Source of the DNA: Streptacidiphilus rugosus AM-16
Lineage (GTDB): Bacteria; Actinomycetota; Actinomycetes; Streptomycetales; Streptomycetaceae
Direction of reading: 5' to 3'
Assembly (NCBI RefSeq): GCF_000744655.1
Contig: NZ_JQMJ01000004.1
Span: 5,766,001 to 5,830,000 of the forward strand
Length of the DNA: 64,000 nucleotides
Position 1 is the first letter of the stretch; every line of letters starts with the position of its first letter. Below, piece after piece: positions 53,180 to 62,165 of this stretch. The notes beneath the pieces are model-generated. The model was not told the origin of the DNA. It saw nothing but the letters and a program-made list of their open reading frames with translations, and ran no database searches. Both the position numbers and the translations under genes were made by a program.

Positions 53180-53833
53180 TCAGATCCGGTATCCGGAGCC
53201 CGGCACCGTGATGATCACAGGTGGCTCCCCCAGCTTGCGACGCAGCGTCATCACGGTGACCCGCACGACGTTGGTGAACGGGTCGGTGTGCTCGTCCCAG
53301 GCCTTCTCCAGCAGCTGCTCGGCCGAGACGACGGCGCCGCCGGCCCGCATCAGCACCTCCAGCACCGCGAACTCCTTGGGCGCGAGCGCGATCGGCTTGC
53401 CCTCGCGGAGCACCTCACGCCGCCCCGGGTCCAGGCTGATCCCGGCCCGCTCCAGCACCGGCGGCAGCGGGGTGGTGGCGCGCCGGCCCAGCGCGCGAAC
53501 CCTGGCCACGAGTTCGCTGAAGGCGAACGGCTTGGGCAGGTAGTCGTCCGCGCCGAGTTCGAGGCCCTCGACGCGGTCGCTGATGTCCCCGGCCGCGGTC
53601 AGCATCAGCACGCGCGTCGGCAGCGCCTCCTCGACCAGCTTCCGGCAGACGTCGTCCCCGTGGACCAGGGGCAGGTCGCGGTCCAGCACGACGACGTCGT
53701 ACTCGTTGACGGCGATCCGGTCCAGCGCGGCCTGACCGTCGTAGACCACGTCCACGGCCATGGCCTCACGGCGCAGACCGGTCGCGACAGCATCGGCGAG
53801 CAACTGCTCGTCCTCGACCACGAGAACTCGCAC
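53180..53833 (-). CDS. cutR: CutR-like OmpR-family response regulator
   Basis: 217 residues from GTG 53833 with AAGGGA upstream. Receiver domain with VVEDEQLLADA and phospho-acceptor Asp51 (VVVLDRDLPL), and a winged-helix C-terminus ending TVPGSGYRI, nearly identical, as I remember it, to S. coelicolor CutR. The 308-base region to the divergent small ORF at 54142 holds its promoter. Confidence 0.94.
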   Translation of the reverse strand: MRVLVVEDEQLLADAVATGLRREAMAVDVVYDGQAALDRIAVNEYDVVVLDRDLPLVHGDDVCRKLVEEALPTRVLMLTAAGDISDRVEGLELGADDYLPKPFAFSELVARVRALGRRATTPLPPVLERAGISLDPGRREVLREGKPIALAPKEFAVLEVLMRAGGAVVSAEQLLEKAWDEHTDPFTNVVRVTVMTLRRKLGEPPVIITVPGSGYRI

Positions 53834-54141
53834 CACAGGTCCCTTCGGGCACGGCACGCCACTCCACGGGCATGCTCACAGGCATCCATCCTGCCTCGGG
53901 TGCCCGTAAAGCACTGGTAAGCGGTCCCGTCCCGATCGCGCCGGGCCCGCAGGAATTCCCGGCTCCGCCGAGGTTTCCACCGGATACGCCCTGGGCAGGA
54001 CGCTCTGTACACCCGCGATGCACGTGCGCCCCGTGCGCTCTGGCGCCCTCGTGCGTCGCACCCGCCCGCCGTGCGGCCATCCGCGCCGGGCTCACTCGTG
54101 AACCCGGGGTCGCCCGACACTCAGCAAGGGGGTCATGCCTC
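53834..54141. other. 308-bp divergent promoter region
   Basis: Holds the promoters of cutR (minus) and of the 61-residue gene (plus). No further gene or clear operator seen. Confidence 0.45.
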
Positions 54142-54327
54142 ATGGACGCCTTCACCGCCGGCATCCTTCAGCGCATAAGGAACGCCGAGCAGGACCTGCA
54201 TCGGGCCCTGGAGTCGGGTGACGACTTCCTGGCCGAGGTCGAGCAGTCAGAGCTCGACGACCTGCGACGCCTCGCCGCGGAGCACGGCATCGAACTGATG
54301 CCTGTCGCTCCGCCGACAGCAGCCTGA
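54142..54327 (+). CDS. 61-residue helical hypothetical protein
   Basis: ATG 54142; AAGGGGGT upstream is somewhat distant. The product is a predicted amphipathic helix pair (ILQRIRNAEQDLHRALESGDDFLAEVEQSELDDLRRLAAEHG), probably coiled coil, similar in style to small Streptomyces proteins near cutR. A clean terminator follows. Function unknown. Confidence 0.7.
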   Translation: MDAFTAGILQRIRNAEQDLHRALESGDDFLAEVEQSELDDLRRLAAEHGIELMPVAPPTAA

Positions 54328-54442
54328 ACTCCCGCAACTCCTGCCACAACCGCCCCACCCCGGCAGCCGCCACCCCGGCCGAGCAGCCGCTCCGACCCAA
54401 CGGCCACCCTCGACCCACAGCCACCCCCGACCCGCAGACTTC

Positions 54443-54471
54443 CGCCCCGGACAGTTCCCTTGTCCGGGGCG
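54443..54471 (+). terminator. terminator after the 61-residue gene
   Basis: Perfect 11-base stem CGCCCCGGACA / TGTCCGGGGCG with a seven-base loop, followed by TTCCCC. It starts 116 bases after the stop. Confidence 0.7.
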
Positions 54472-54500
54472 TTCCCCTGCGGTGGCCCCGTCAGCGGCGC

Positions 54501-54545
54501 GAGGCTCGGCCGACATGCGGCTCCGCCGCGTGGGCGCGGCAAGCC
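54501..54545 (+). repeat. dispersed 45-nt hairpin element, copy B
   Basis: Second copy of the element at 45161-45205, 38 of 45 identical, in the same orientation on the plus strand. The stem (54514-54521 / 54525-54532) keeps its pairing through a compensatory C-G to G-C swap. It lies in the 54328-54695 gap, together with the terminator; no gene is seen there. Confidence 0.65.
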
Positions 54546-54695
54546 TCAGGCCGAAGGCTGGGAAACGAGCCACACATCGGCCGGGCCCCGCGCCCTTGGG
54601 GTGGCGCAACCGGTCCCCTGGTCGGGACGCCTCGCCTCAACGCGGCTTTGCCGCGCAGTTCCTCGCGGCCCTGAAGGACACCTGACGGGGCCGTC

Positions 54696-55502
54696 TCAGT
54701 CGTGCCAGGCGCCGAGGGCCTCCAGGGCCTGCTGGAGGGGCTCGAAGAGGCCGGTGGGGGCCGCGACGGTGAGCTCGGGGCCGGGCGGGGTGCCGGGGCG
54801 GCCGGAGACGAGAGCGCCGGCCTCCGCGGCGATCAGCGCGCCCGCGCTGTAGTCCCAGGGGTTGAGGCCGCGTTCGAAGTAGCCGTCCAGGCGTCCCGCG
54901 GCGACGTCGCAGAGGTCGACCGCGGCCGAGCCGCCGCGGCGGATGTCGCGGAGCCCGGGCAGCAGCGCGGCGACCACCTCGGCCTGGTGAGCCCGGCGGT
55001 CCCGCAGGTAGCCGAAGCCGGTCGCCACCAGCGCCTGCTCCATCGGCGGCGCCGGACGGACGGCGAGCGCGCGCCCGTTCAGGAACGCGCCGCGCCCGCG
55101 GACCGCCTGCACCCGCTCGCCGCGCGGCGCGATCTCCACGACCCCGACGACCGCCTCGCCGTCCAGCTCCGCCGCGATGCTGACGCACCACGCGGGCAGT
55201 CCGTAGAGGTAGTTCACCGTGCCGTCCAGCGGGTCCACGACCCAGCGGACGCCGGTGCTGCCCTCGCGGGACGCGCCCTCCTCGCCCAGCAGCCCGTCGT
55301 CCGGGCGGCGTTCGGACAGCACCTCGGTGATCAGCTTCTCCGCCGCGAGGTCCATCTCCGTCACGACGTCGACCGCGCTGCTCTTGGTCGCGGCGACGCC
55401 GAGATCCGCCGGACGCCCGTCGCGCAGCAGCGCGCCGGCCCGCGACGCCGCCTCGACCGCGACCTCGAGCAGTTCGGCGTACAGATCCTGATGCTCCGTC
55501 AT
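54696..55502 (-). CDS. inositol monophosphatase family protein
   Basis: 268 residues from ATG 55502. Metal-binding signatures: LLGEEGAS, VVDPLDGTVNYLYG (two aspartates) and GLNPWDYSAGALIAAEAG. It dephosphorylates inositol-1-phosphate or related sugar phosphates. Lies 65 bases after hemH on the same strand, and the two are neighbours in Streptomyces. Confidence 0.92.
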   Translation of the reverse strand: MTEHQDLYAELLEVAVEAASRAGALLRDGRPADLGVAATKSSAVDVVTEMDLAAEKLITEVLSERRPDDGLLGEEGASREGSTGVRWVVDPLDGTVNYLYGLPAWCVSIAAELDGEAVVGVVEIAPRGERVQAVRGRGAFLNGRALAVRPAPPMEQALVATGFGYLRDRRAHQAEVVAALLPGLRDIRRGGSAAVDLCDVAAGRLDGYFERGLNPWDYSAGALIAAEAGALVSGRPGTPPGPELTVAAPTGLFEPLQQALEALGAWHD

Positions 55503-55567
55503 GCGCTGTTTCCCTGCTCTCTGTTCGGCGTTCAGCGGTCGGCCTGGCTCGGTCCGTGCCGTCCCGG

Positions 55568-56710
55568 TCAGTCCGTCCAGTCCGCGCCGGCCGCCGCCGG
55601 GGCCGCGCCCCGCAGTGCGGGGCAGCAGCCGACCGGGCACAGGTCGTGCGAGGCGCCGAGGGCGCCCAGCGCGCACGGGGACACCGACTCGCCCCGCTCG
55701 CGCGCCGCCCGCTCCAGCACCAGCTCGCGCACCGCCGCGGCGAAGCGCGGGTCCGCGCCGACCGTCGCCGCACGGGCGACCGGCAGGCCGAGCTCCTCGG
55801 CCTTCTCCCGCGCCTGGGTGTCGAGGTCGAACCTGACCTCCATGTGATCGGAGACGAAGCCGATCGGCACCATCACCACGGCCGCCGCGCCCTCGGCCCG
55901 CTCGGCCTCCAGGTGGTCGCAGATGTCCGGCTCCAGCCACGGGATGTGCGGAGCGCCGCTGCGGCTCTGGTAGACCAGCTGCCACGGCCGCTCCGCGACC
56001 CCGGTCTCCGCCGCGACCGCCGCCGCGACCAGCCGGGCCACCTCCAGGTGCTGGGCCACGTACGCACCGCCCGGCCGCCCGCGGGCCGGGTCGGCGGGGG
56101 CGCCGGAGGAGTCGGAGAGCGCCGTCGGGATCGAGTGCGTGGTGAACGCGAGACGAGCGCCTGACCGAACGCTCTCCGGGAGCGAGTCGATCGCCGCCAG
56201 CGTGCTTTCGATCATCGGCTCGACGAAGCCGGGGTGGTTGTAGAAGTGGCGCAGCTTGTCCACCCGCAGCTCGGCCGCGCCGGGGGCCCTCTCCTCACGC
56301 AGCGCGGTCAGCGCCGCCGCCAGGTTCTCCCGGTACTGGCGGCAGCCCGAGTAGTTGGCGTAGGCGCTGGTGGTCAGGACCAGCACCCGGCGGTGGCCGT
56401 CCGCCGCGATCTCGCGCAGCGTGTCGACGAGGTACGGCGCCCAGTTCCTGTTGCCCCAGTAGACGGGCAGGTCCAGGCCGTGGGCGGCGAAGTCCTCGCG
56501 GAGCGCGGCCAGCAGTTCGCGGTTCTGCGCGTTGATCGGGCTGACCCCGCCGAAGAGGAAGTAGTGCTGACCCACCTCGGCCAGCCGCTCCTTCGGGATG
56601 CCGCGTCCCCGGGTGACGTTCTCCAGGAAGGGGACGACGTCGTCCGGTCCTTCCGGGCCGCCGAAGGAGAGCAGGAGCAGGGCGTCGTACGGAGCATGCG
56701 CGTCAGACAT
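55568..56710 (-). CDS. hemH: ferrochelatase (coproporphyrin ferrochelatase type)
   Basis: 380 residues from ATG 56710. N-terminus [15 protein letters not shown] and the His-containing [28 protein letters not shown] and [11 protein letters not shown] mark a ferrochelatase. The C-terminus has Cys346, Cys358, Cys362 and Cys363 ([18 protein letters not shown]), the [2Fe-2S] set of actinobacterial enzymes. It inserts iron into coproporphyrin III for haem. Divergent from the MFS gene. Confidence 0.95.
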   Translation of the reverse strand: MSDAHAPYDALLLLSFGGPEGPDDVVPFLENVTRGRGIPKERLAEVGQHYFLFGGVSPINAQNRELLAALREDFAAHGLDLPVYWGNRNWAPYLVDTLREIAADGHRRVLVLTTSAYANYSGCRQYRENLAAALTALREERAPGAAELRVDKLRHFYNHPGFVEPMIESTLAAIDSLPESVRSGARLAFTTHSIPTALSDSSGAPADPARGRPGGAYVAQHLEVARLVAAAVAAETGVAERPWQLVYQSRSGAPHIPWLEPDICDHLEAERAEGAAAVVMVPIGFVSDHMEVRFDLDTQAREKAEELGLPVARAATVGADPRFAAAVRELVLERAARERGESVSPCALGALGASHDLCPVGCCPALRGAAPAAAGADWTD

Positions 56711-56791
56711 GCCCCCGATCCTGCCATCCCTGATCGTCCGGCACGGCCCGGGGAACACGTCGGCTCGCATCCTGAAAAATTCAACATTCCG

Positions 56792-56822
56792 TTGGGCGCA
56801 CGACCTACGGCCCACGTAAGCT
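56792..56822 (+). promoter_or_regulatory. candidate promoter of the MFS gene
   Basis: TTGGGC (56792-56797) and TAAGCT (56817-56822) with a 19-base spacer lie 16 bases before ATG 56838. The start has no good ribosome site and the distance suggests a very short leader. Confidence 0.35.
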
Positions 56823-56837
56823 GTACAAACCACCCAC

Positions 56838-58241
56838 ATGCCTTACGGAGCACCTGTGTCCGCCGCGTTGTCCGCGCTCTCCGCCTACCGCCGGATCTTC
56901 ACCGAGGCCCCGGGCAGCCTGGCCTTCTCCGCTGCCGGGTTCATCGCGCGGATGCCACTGTCGATGGTCGGCATAGGCCTGGTCACGATGCTGTCCACAC
57001 TCCGCGGGGACTACGGCCTCGGCGGCGCGGTCTCCGCGACCTGCGCACTGGCGGCCGCCGTGCTCGGCCCGCAGGTCGCGCGGCTGGTCGACCGCTTCGG
57101 CCAGACCAGGGTGGCGCTCAGGGCGACCGGGGTCACCGTGGCCGCCATGGGCGCGCTGCTGCTCTGCGCCGCCTTCGGCGCGCCGGACTGGACGCTCTTC
57201 GTCTGCGCGATCGTGGTCGGCTGCATGCCGGCCATGGGCTCGCTGGTCCGCGCCCGCTGGGCGCACCTCTACAAGGGCTCTCCGCTGCTGCACACCGCGT
57301 ACTCGTTCGAGTCGGTGGTCGACGAGATCGTCTTCATCGTCGGCCCGATCCTGGCGGTCGGGCTGTCGACCTCCTGGTTCCCCGAGGCCGGTCCGCTGCT
57401 GGCGACGGTCTTCCTCGCCGTCGGCGTGCTGCTGTTCTGCACCCAGACCCGCACCGAGCCCCCGGCGCACCCGGCGCACAAGGCCGGCGGCGGGTCCTCC
57501 GCGCTGCGCACCCGCGGTCTGATGGTCCTGGTGATCACCTTCGTCGGGGTCGGCGCGGTCTTCGGCAGCGTCGAGGTGACCACCGTGGCCTTCGCCGACC
57601 ACCTCGGCCACAAGGCGCTGTCCTCGGTGGTGCTGGCGGTCTACGCCCTCGGCTCCTGCGTCATGGGCATCGTCTTCGGCGCCCTGAAACTGCGCGGACC
57701 GCTCTCGCGGCGCTTCCTGGTGGGGATCGTCACCCTGGCACTGAGTATGCTGCCGCTCCTATTCGTGAAGAACCTCGTGGCCCTGGCGCTGGCGTTGTTC
57801 GTCGCCGGGCTGTCCATCTCCCCCACCATGGTCACCACCATGGGGCTGGTGGAACGGATCGTGCCCGCGTCCAAGCTGACCGAGGGCATGACCTGGACCA
57901 CCACCGGGCTCGCCGTCGGCGTGGCCTTCGGCTCCTCGGCCGCGGGCTGGGTGGTGGACGCCGCGGGCGCCTCCGCCGGCTTCCGGGTGACCGCGGCCGC
58001 GGCGACGCTCGCACTCGCCGCGGCGTTCCTCGGCTCACGCCGGCTCAGGTCGGCGCCGGAACAGCAGGAGCGTGTACGTGTCGACGCAGGACCAGCCGAC
58101 CCCGCAGACGCCGCGGACGCCGCAGCGCTCAGCGGCTCCACAGCCCTCACCCGCTCCGCAGAGCTCACCGGCCCTGCACCCCTCACCGACGCCGGGGACG
58201 CCGCAGGGCCTGCCCGGCCGGTGGAGCAACTGGGCCGGTAA
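56838..58241 (+). CDS. MFS transporter
   Basis: 467 residues with about 12 membrane helices, ending near residue 405 ([12 protein letters not shown]), followed by a 55-residue Ala/Pro/Asp-rich tail. Motif A-like [13 protein letters not shown] and [12 protein letters not shown] in the middle. Substrate unknown. The tail overlaps the start of the sugar-lactone oxidase by 164 bases in another frame, which is unusual. It is divergent from hemH. Confidence 0.85.
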   Translation: MPYGAPVSAALSALSAYRRIFTEAPGSLAFSAAGFIARMPLSMVGIGLVTMLSTLRGDYGLGGAVSATCALAAAVLGPQVARLVDRFGQTRVALRATGVTVAAMGALLLCAAFGAPDWTLFVCAIVVGCMPAMGSLVRARWAHLYKGSPLLHTAYSFESVVDEIVFIVGPILAVGLSTSWFPEAGPLLATVFLAVGVLLFCTQTRTEPPAHPAHKAGGGSSALRTRGLMVLVITFVGVGAVFGSVEVTTVAFADHLGHKALSSVVLAVYALGSCVMGIVFGALKLRGPLSRRFLVGIVTLALSMLPLLFVKNLVALALALFVAGLSISPTMVTTMGLVERIVPASKLTEGMTWTTTGLAVGVAFGSSAAGWVVDAAGASAGFRVTAAAATLALAAAFLGSRRLRSAPEQQERVRVDAGPADPADAADAAALSGSTALTRSAELTGPAPLTDAGDAAGPARPVEQLGR

Positions 58242-59508
58242 CCAGAACGCGCGGCCGCGCCGCGAGGTCGCGCCCGCGTCCGTGGCGGAGCTCGCCGAGG
58301 CGATAGGCGCGGCAGCGGCCGACGGGCTGCCGGTCAAGGCGGTCGGCAGCGGCCACTCCTTCACCGCGATCGCCGCGACCGACGGTCTGCTGGTCCGGCC
58401 GGACCGGCTCACGGCCGTGCGCGCGATCGACCACGCGGCGGGCACGGTCACCGTCGAGTCGGGGCTCGGCCTGGAGAAGCTGAACCAGCTGCTGGAACAC
58501 GCCGGTCTGGCGCTGACCAACATGGGCGACATCATGGTGCAGACCGTCGCGGGAGCGACGAGCACCGGCACCCACGGCACCGGCCGGGCCTCCGGCTCGC
58601 TGGCGGCGCAGATCAAGGGGCTGGAGATCGTCCTGGCCGACGGAACGGTCACCCGGTGCTCCCCCACCGAGAACGCCGAGCTCTTCCAGGGAGCCAGGCT
58701 CGGCCTCGGCGCGCTCGGCGTGGTCAGCGCGATCACCTTCGGCGTGGAGCCGGCGTTCCTGCTCACCGCGCACGAGAAGCCGATGGCCTTCGACGAGGTG
58801 GTCGGCCGCTTCGACGAGCTGGCGACCGAGAACGAGCACTTCGAGTTCTACTGGTTCCCGCACACCGAGGGCTGCAGCACCAAGCGGAACAACCGCAGCC
58901 AGGGCCCGGCCGCGCCGCTGCCGGGCTTCAGGAAGTGGTTCGACGACGACTTCGTGTCCAACACCGTGTGGGAGGGGGCCTGCCGGGTCGGCCGGGCGAT
59001 GCCGAGGACGATCCCCGGCATCGCCAGGATCGCCAGCAAGGCCTGGTCCGAGCGCACCTACACGGACGTCTCGTACAAGGTCTTCACCAGCCCGCGCCGG
59101 GTCCGCTTCGTCGAGATGGAGTACGCCGTCCCGCGGGAGGCCGCCACGACGGTCCTGCGGGAGCTGAAGCGGCTGGTCGAGCGCTCCGACTGGAAGATCA
59201 GTTTCCCGGTCGAGGTGCGCGTCGCGCCGGCCGACGACCTGTGGCTGTCGACGGCGAGCGGCCGTGACACCGCCTACATCGCGGTCCACCTCTACCGGGG
59301 CACCGCCGACCAGGGCTACTTCACCGAGGTGGAGAAGATCATGACGGCCCATCAGGGCCGCCCGCACTGGGGCAAGCTGCACACCCGCGACGCCGCCTAC
59401 CTCGCCGACGCCTATCCGCACTTCGCCGACTTCACCGCGCTCCGCGACAAGGTCGACCCGGAGCGCCGGTTCGCCAACGACTACCTGCGGCGCGTGCTCG
59501 GCGACTGA
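58078..59508 (+). CDS. FAD-linked D-arabinono-1,4-lactone oxidase family protein
   Basis: The GTG at 58078 lies seven bases after CAGGAG (58064-58070) and is preferred over 58072. The product (476 residues) has a Pro/Gln-rich N-terminus (about 50 residues), then NWAGNQ, the FAD loop VGSGHSFT, and a C-terminal ALO domain with HWGKLHT. These oxidases act on sugar lactones or alditols. The first 164 bases overlap the MFS gene in another frame; catalytic domain starts after the overlap. Confidence 0.88.
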   Translation: MSTQDQPTPQTPRTPQRSAAPQPSPAPQSSPALHPSPTPGTPQGLPGRWSNWAGNQNARPRREVAPASVAELAEAIGAAAADGLPVKAVGSGHSFTAIAATDGLLVRPDRLTAVRAIDHAAGTVTVESGLGLEKLNQLLEHAGLALTNMGDIMVQTVAGATSTGTHGTGRASGSLAAQIKGLEIVLADGTVTRCSPTENAELFQGARLGLGALGVVSAITFGVEPAFLLTAHEKPMAFDEVVGRFDELATENEHFEFYWFPHTEGCSTKRNNRSQGPAAPLPGFRKWFDDDFVSNTVWEGACRVGRAMPRTIPGIARIASKAWSERTYTDVSYKVFTSPRRVRFVEMEYAVPREAATTVLRELKRLVERSDWKISFPVEVRVAPADDLWLSTASGRDTAYIAVHLYRGTADQGYFTEVEKIMTAHQGRPHWGKLHTRDAAYLADAYPHFADFTALRDKVDPERRFANDYLRRVLGD

Positions 59509-59530
59509 CCCCCACCCCACGGCCCTGCCC

Positions 59531-60406
59531 TCAGGGCGACGCCGTCGCCCCGGGGGTGACCGCGTCGCCCGACGCGCCGGAGCCCGAACCCGAACCGGGC
59601 GAACCCGACGGGGTCGTGGACGGGGTCGGGTCGGTGCTCGAGCCCGCGTCGGGGCTGCTGCCGGGATCGGGGCTGCTGCTGCCGTGCGGCGTCGCGGACG
59701 CGCCGGCGCTCGGCGTCGTGCGATCGCGGTGCGCGTCGTCCGAGCCGCCGACCCGCTGGTCACCACCGCCCGTGCCGCCGCCGGAGGGGTCGATCGGGGC
59801 GGACTCGCCGGCCGGTTTCCCGCCGCCACCGCCGCCCCACTGCCCGGCGGGCTTGCCGACCACCAGTTCCATGACGCCGACGGTCCCCATGGCGAGGGCG
59901 AAGACGAGGGTCGCGGTGACGGCGTAGACCTTCCAACTCTTCGGCTTCCAGGTGTTCCGACCGCGATATACGGCCACCGCCTCGGCCGGTTCCGGCGGGC
60001 TGATTCGCGCCATCATCCGGGTGCGCTCGCCGCCGGGATCGAAGGGGTCGAAGACCGGGGTCCGCTCACGTCCGCCCTCGCGCGCTCCTTCGGCGTGTCG
60101 CCCGGCGTCCGGCCCGGACGCGACCGGCTCGCGCTCGGTCGGATGCACGGACCCGACCGGCGTCGCGCCGCTCGACATCTCCCTCAACTGCTCGCCCGTG
60201 CGCCGGAAAAGATGCTGGAAGACGGCGCCTCCCGTGGTCGCGCCGACGCTGACCACGGCCGCGCCGAGAATCGTCCCGTAGACGCCGAGCTGCGACGCCA
60301 GCACCGCGCCGACCACCGCCGCGAGGGCGCTCGCCGCCACCTGCGCCAGGCTCAGATCGAGGGTCCTTCGCTTGGGCGTTCGGCCCGTCTTATCCAAATC
60401 CTCCAT
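59531..60406 (-). CDS. hypothetical two-helix membrane protein with disordered tail
   Basis: 291 residues from ATG 60406 with GAGGGG upstream. A membrane segment AAVVGAVLASQLGVYGTILGAAVVSVG (about 28-55), a charged middle, a second helix VYAVTATLVFALAMGTVGVMELV (about 165-190) and a Gly/Pro/Ser/Asp-rich tail outside or inside the cell. It precedes sepH, divergent, and resembles Streptomyces proteins with such tails. Function unknown. Confidence 0.78.
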   Translation of the reverse strand: MEDLDKTGRTPKRRTLDLSLAQVAASALAAVVGAVLASQLGVYGTILGAAVVSVGATTGGAVFQHLFRRTGEQLREMSSGATPVGSVHPTEREPVASGPDAGRHAEGAREGGRERTPVFDPFDPGGERTRMMARISPPEPAEAVAVYRGRNTWKPKSWKVYAVTATLVFALAMGTVGVMELVVGKPAGQWGGGGGGKPAGESAPIDPSGGGTGGGDQRVGGSDDAHRDRTTPSAGASATPHGSSSPDPGSSPDAGSSTDPTPSTTPSGSPGSGSGSGASGDAVTPGATASP

Positions 60407-60879
60407 CAATGCCCCTCGATATCCGCCTTTCTCCATCCTGCACCAGGTACGACCGTTCGATGGACGGTGTGGTTCCGGATGGCCGAAATGTGTGAAGATG
60501 ATCACCGTCCGCCTTTCGGTGGACCGCCATCGGAGTGGCAACCCTTGAGAATCCAGTGATTCGGGGCACACTTGAGCCGCGAGCCGCGCCGTCCCGGCAC
60601 CACGAATGGAGTACTGTTCGTGAGGCCTGACTGCGCGCGGTCGGCGACGCTCGTCCCGGGGTGGTCGCCGCGCAAGGCGCGACGCCAGGGAGAAGAATGA
60701 AGTGACGAAAAGTGACACTGAGTCAAAAGAAGTAACTGTGCCATAACGGTGTGTCGCGTATGGAAGCCGACACGCCGGGTAACTCTGCAATGTTGTGGCC
60801 CGCCGCCCATCGGCAGGCCACACTCGTTACGGGAGCAGCGACGCAGGTGACGTCGGCAGGCACCACCCGGGAGGTAACC
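60407..60879. other. 473-bp upstream region of sepH
   Basis: No gene is seen. It is markedly less GC-rich than its flanks and carries a phased heptad array (60700-60736, listed separately) and, right before sepH, a GGGAGG ribosome site. It must contain the promoters of sepH and of the divergent 59531-60406 gene. Confidence 0.6.
60700..60736 (+). promoter_or_regulatory. four heptads at 10-bp spacing upstream of sepH
   Basis: AAGTGAC (60700), AAGTGAC (60710), GAGTCAA (60720, degenerate) and AAGTAAC (60730) start exactly 10 bases apart, about one helical turn. Such phasing suits head-to-tail binding of a multimeric regulator. It also includes GACAC (60714), the WhiA core word. No direct evidence of binding. 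Confidence 0.45.
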
Positions 60880-62019
60880 GTGCCCGAACTGCGTGTCGTA
60901 GCCGTCAGCAATGACGGCTCACGACTGGTGCTCAAGGCTGCCGATTCGACGGAATACTTCCTTCCGATTGACGAGCGGCTGCGCGCAGCCGTGCGCGGTG
61001 ACCGGCCCCGCCTGGGCCAGATCGACGTCGAGAGCCACCTCCGCCCGCGTGACATCCAGGCCCGCATCCGGGCAGGCGCCACCGCCGAGGAGGTCGCCCA
61101 GCAGGCCGGGATCTCGGTCGAGCGGGTGCGCCGCTTCGAGGGCCCGGTCCTCGCCGAGCGCGCGTTCATGGCCGAGCGCGCCCGCAAGACCTCCGTCCGC
61201 CGGGCCGGCGAGAGCACCGGACCGCAGCTGGGCGACGCGGTCGCCGAGCGGCTGCTGCTGCGCGGCGCCGAGAAGGACAGCACCGTCTGGGACTCCTGGC
61301 GCCGCGATGACAGCACCTGGGAGATCGTTCTCAGCTACCGCGCGGACGGCGCGACCCGGCAGGCCCGCTGGACGTACGACCCGCCCCGTCGGCTGGTCCA
61401 GCCGACGGACGACGAGGCGCGCGCCCTGATCGGCGAGGCTCCCGAACGGACCGAGGAGCCGACCTTCCCGTTCGTCCCGCGGATCGCCAGACTCCCCGGA
61501 GCCGACCGCGGCATGGGCATGCGCCCGCACGCCCCGGAGCGCAGTCCGATCGAGCGGATGCCGGTCGAGCGGATGCCGATCGAACGCATGCCGGTCGAGC
61601 GGATGCCCATCGAACGGATGCCCGTCGAACGCGGTATCGGCACGGAGCGCGGTATCGGCGAACGCGGCGCCCCCGAGCGCGGCGCCGAGCCCGCCGCCGC
61701 GCAGGTGGAGTCGCTGGAGTCCCTCGACTCGCTGGCCGACATCCTCGACGTGGTGCCAGCGACGCTGCCGTCCGCGCTGCCCGACGAGGCGTCGGCCGCC
61801 TCCGTGGTCGAGCCCGAGGCCCCCGCGGCCGCCGCGGCCGGTGCGGGCTCCGCGTACGCGGACATCCTGATGCCGCGCACCGCGTCCCCGCACCGCGACC
61901 GGCTGATCGGCTCCACCGACCGCCAGGCCGAGGCCGACGGCGTCCGCCCCGGCCGCCGGGCGGCCGTGCCGAGCTGGGACGAGATCGTCTTCGGTACCCG
62001 CAGGAAGAAACAGGAGTAG
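60880..62019 (+). CDS. sepH: SepH, FtsZ-stimulating cell division protein (DUF3071)
   Basis: 379 residues from GTG 60880, with GGGAGG just upstream. The N-terminal DUF3071 domain (VPELRVVAVSNDGSRLVLKAADSTEYFLPIDERLRAAVRGD in pieces) includes a helix-turn-helix-like segment (ATAEEVAQQAGISVERVRRFEGPV), and the C-terminus is disordered. SepH binds FtsZ and promotes septation in Streptomyces and mycobacteria. Residues 224-251 form a perfect tandem repeat of the pentapeptide I/V-E-R-M-P. A terminator hairpin follows. Confidence 0.94.
   Translation: MPELRVVAVSNDGSRLVLKAADSTEYFLPIDERLRAAVRGDRPRLGQIDVESHLRPRDIQARIRAGATAEEVAQQAGISVERVRRFEGPVLAERAFMAERARKTSVRRAGESTGPQLGDAVAERLLLRGAEKDSTVWDSWRRDDSTWEIVLSYRADGATRQARWTYDPPRRLVQPTDDEARALIGEAPERTEEPTFPFVPRIARLPGADRGMGMRPHAPERSPIERMPVERMPIERMPVERMPIERMPVERGIGTERGIGERGAPERGAEPAAAQVESLESLDSLADILDVVPATLPSALPDEASAASVVEPEAPAAAAAGAGSAYADILMPRTASPHRDRLIGSTDRQAEADGVRPGRRAAVPSWDEIVFGTRRKKQE
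61549..61632 (+). repeat. 15-bp tandem repeat inside sepH
   Basis: About 5.6 units of 15 bases encode alternating IERMP and VERMP in the disordered region (residues 224-251). Third-base changes occur between copies (ATCGAG/ATCGAA), so the repeat is not just a recent perfect slip. Confidence 0.85.
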
Positions 62020-62044
62020 CGCACCGCGCGACCCTCGCACCGAA

Positions 62045-62076
62045 CGGGCCGGGCTCCCCCAGGGAGACCCGGCCCG
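62045..62076 (+). terminator. terminator after sepH
   Basis: CGGGCCGGGCTCCC pairs with GGGAG-A-CCCGGCCCG, with one bulged base and a short loop, beginning 26 bases after the sepH stop. Confidence 0.75.
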
Positions 62077-62115
62077 CTGCATGCCGCGACAGGGAGCCCA
62101 CTCCGCCACCGGGCT

Positions 62116-62165
62116 GTCGGCCCGTCAGGTGTCGGCTCGTCAGGTGTCGGCTCGTCAGGTGTCGG
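62116..62165. repeat. 15-bp tandem repeat at the end of the rhodanese gene
   Basis: GTCGG(C/T)CCGTCAGGT-type units, three and a third copies. The stop codon of the minus-strand rhodanese gene (62157-62155) lies in a unit, so the stop TGA is repeated downstream in phase. A slippage product with no clear function. Confidence 0.75.
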
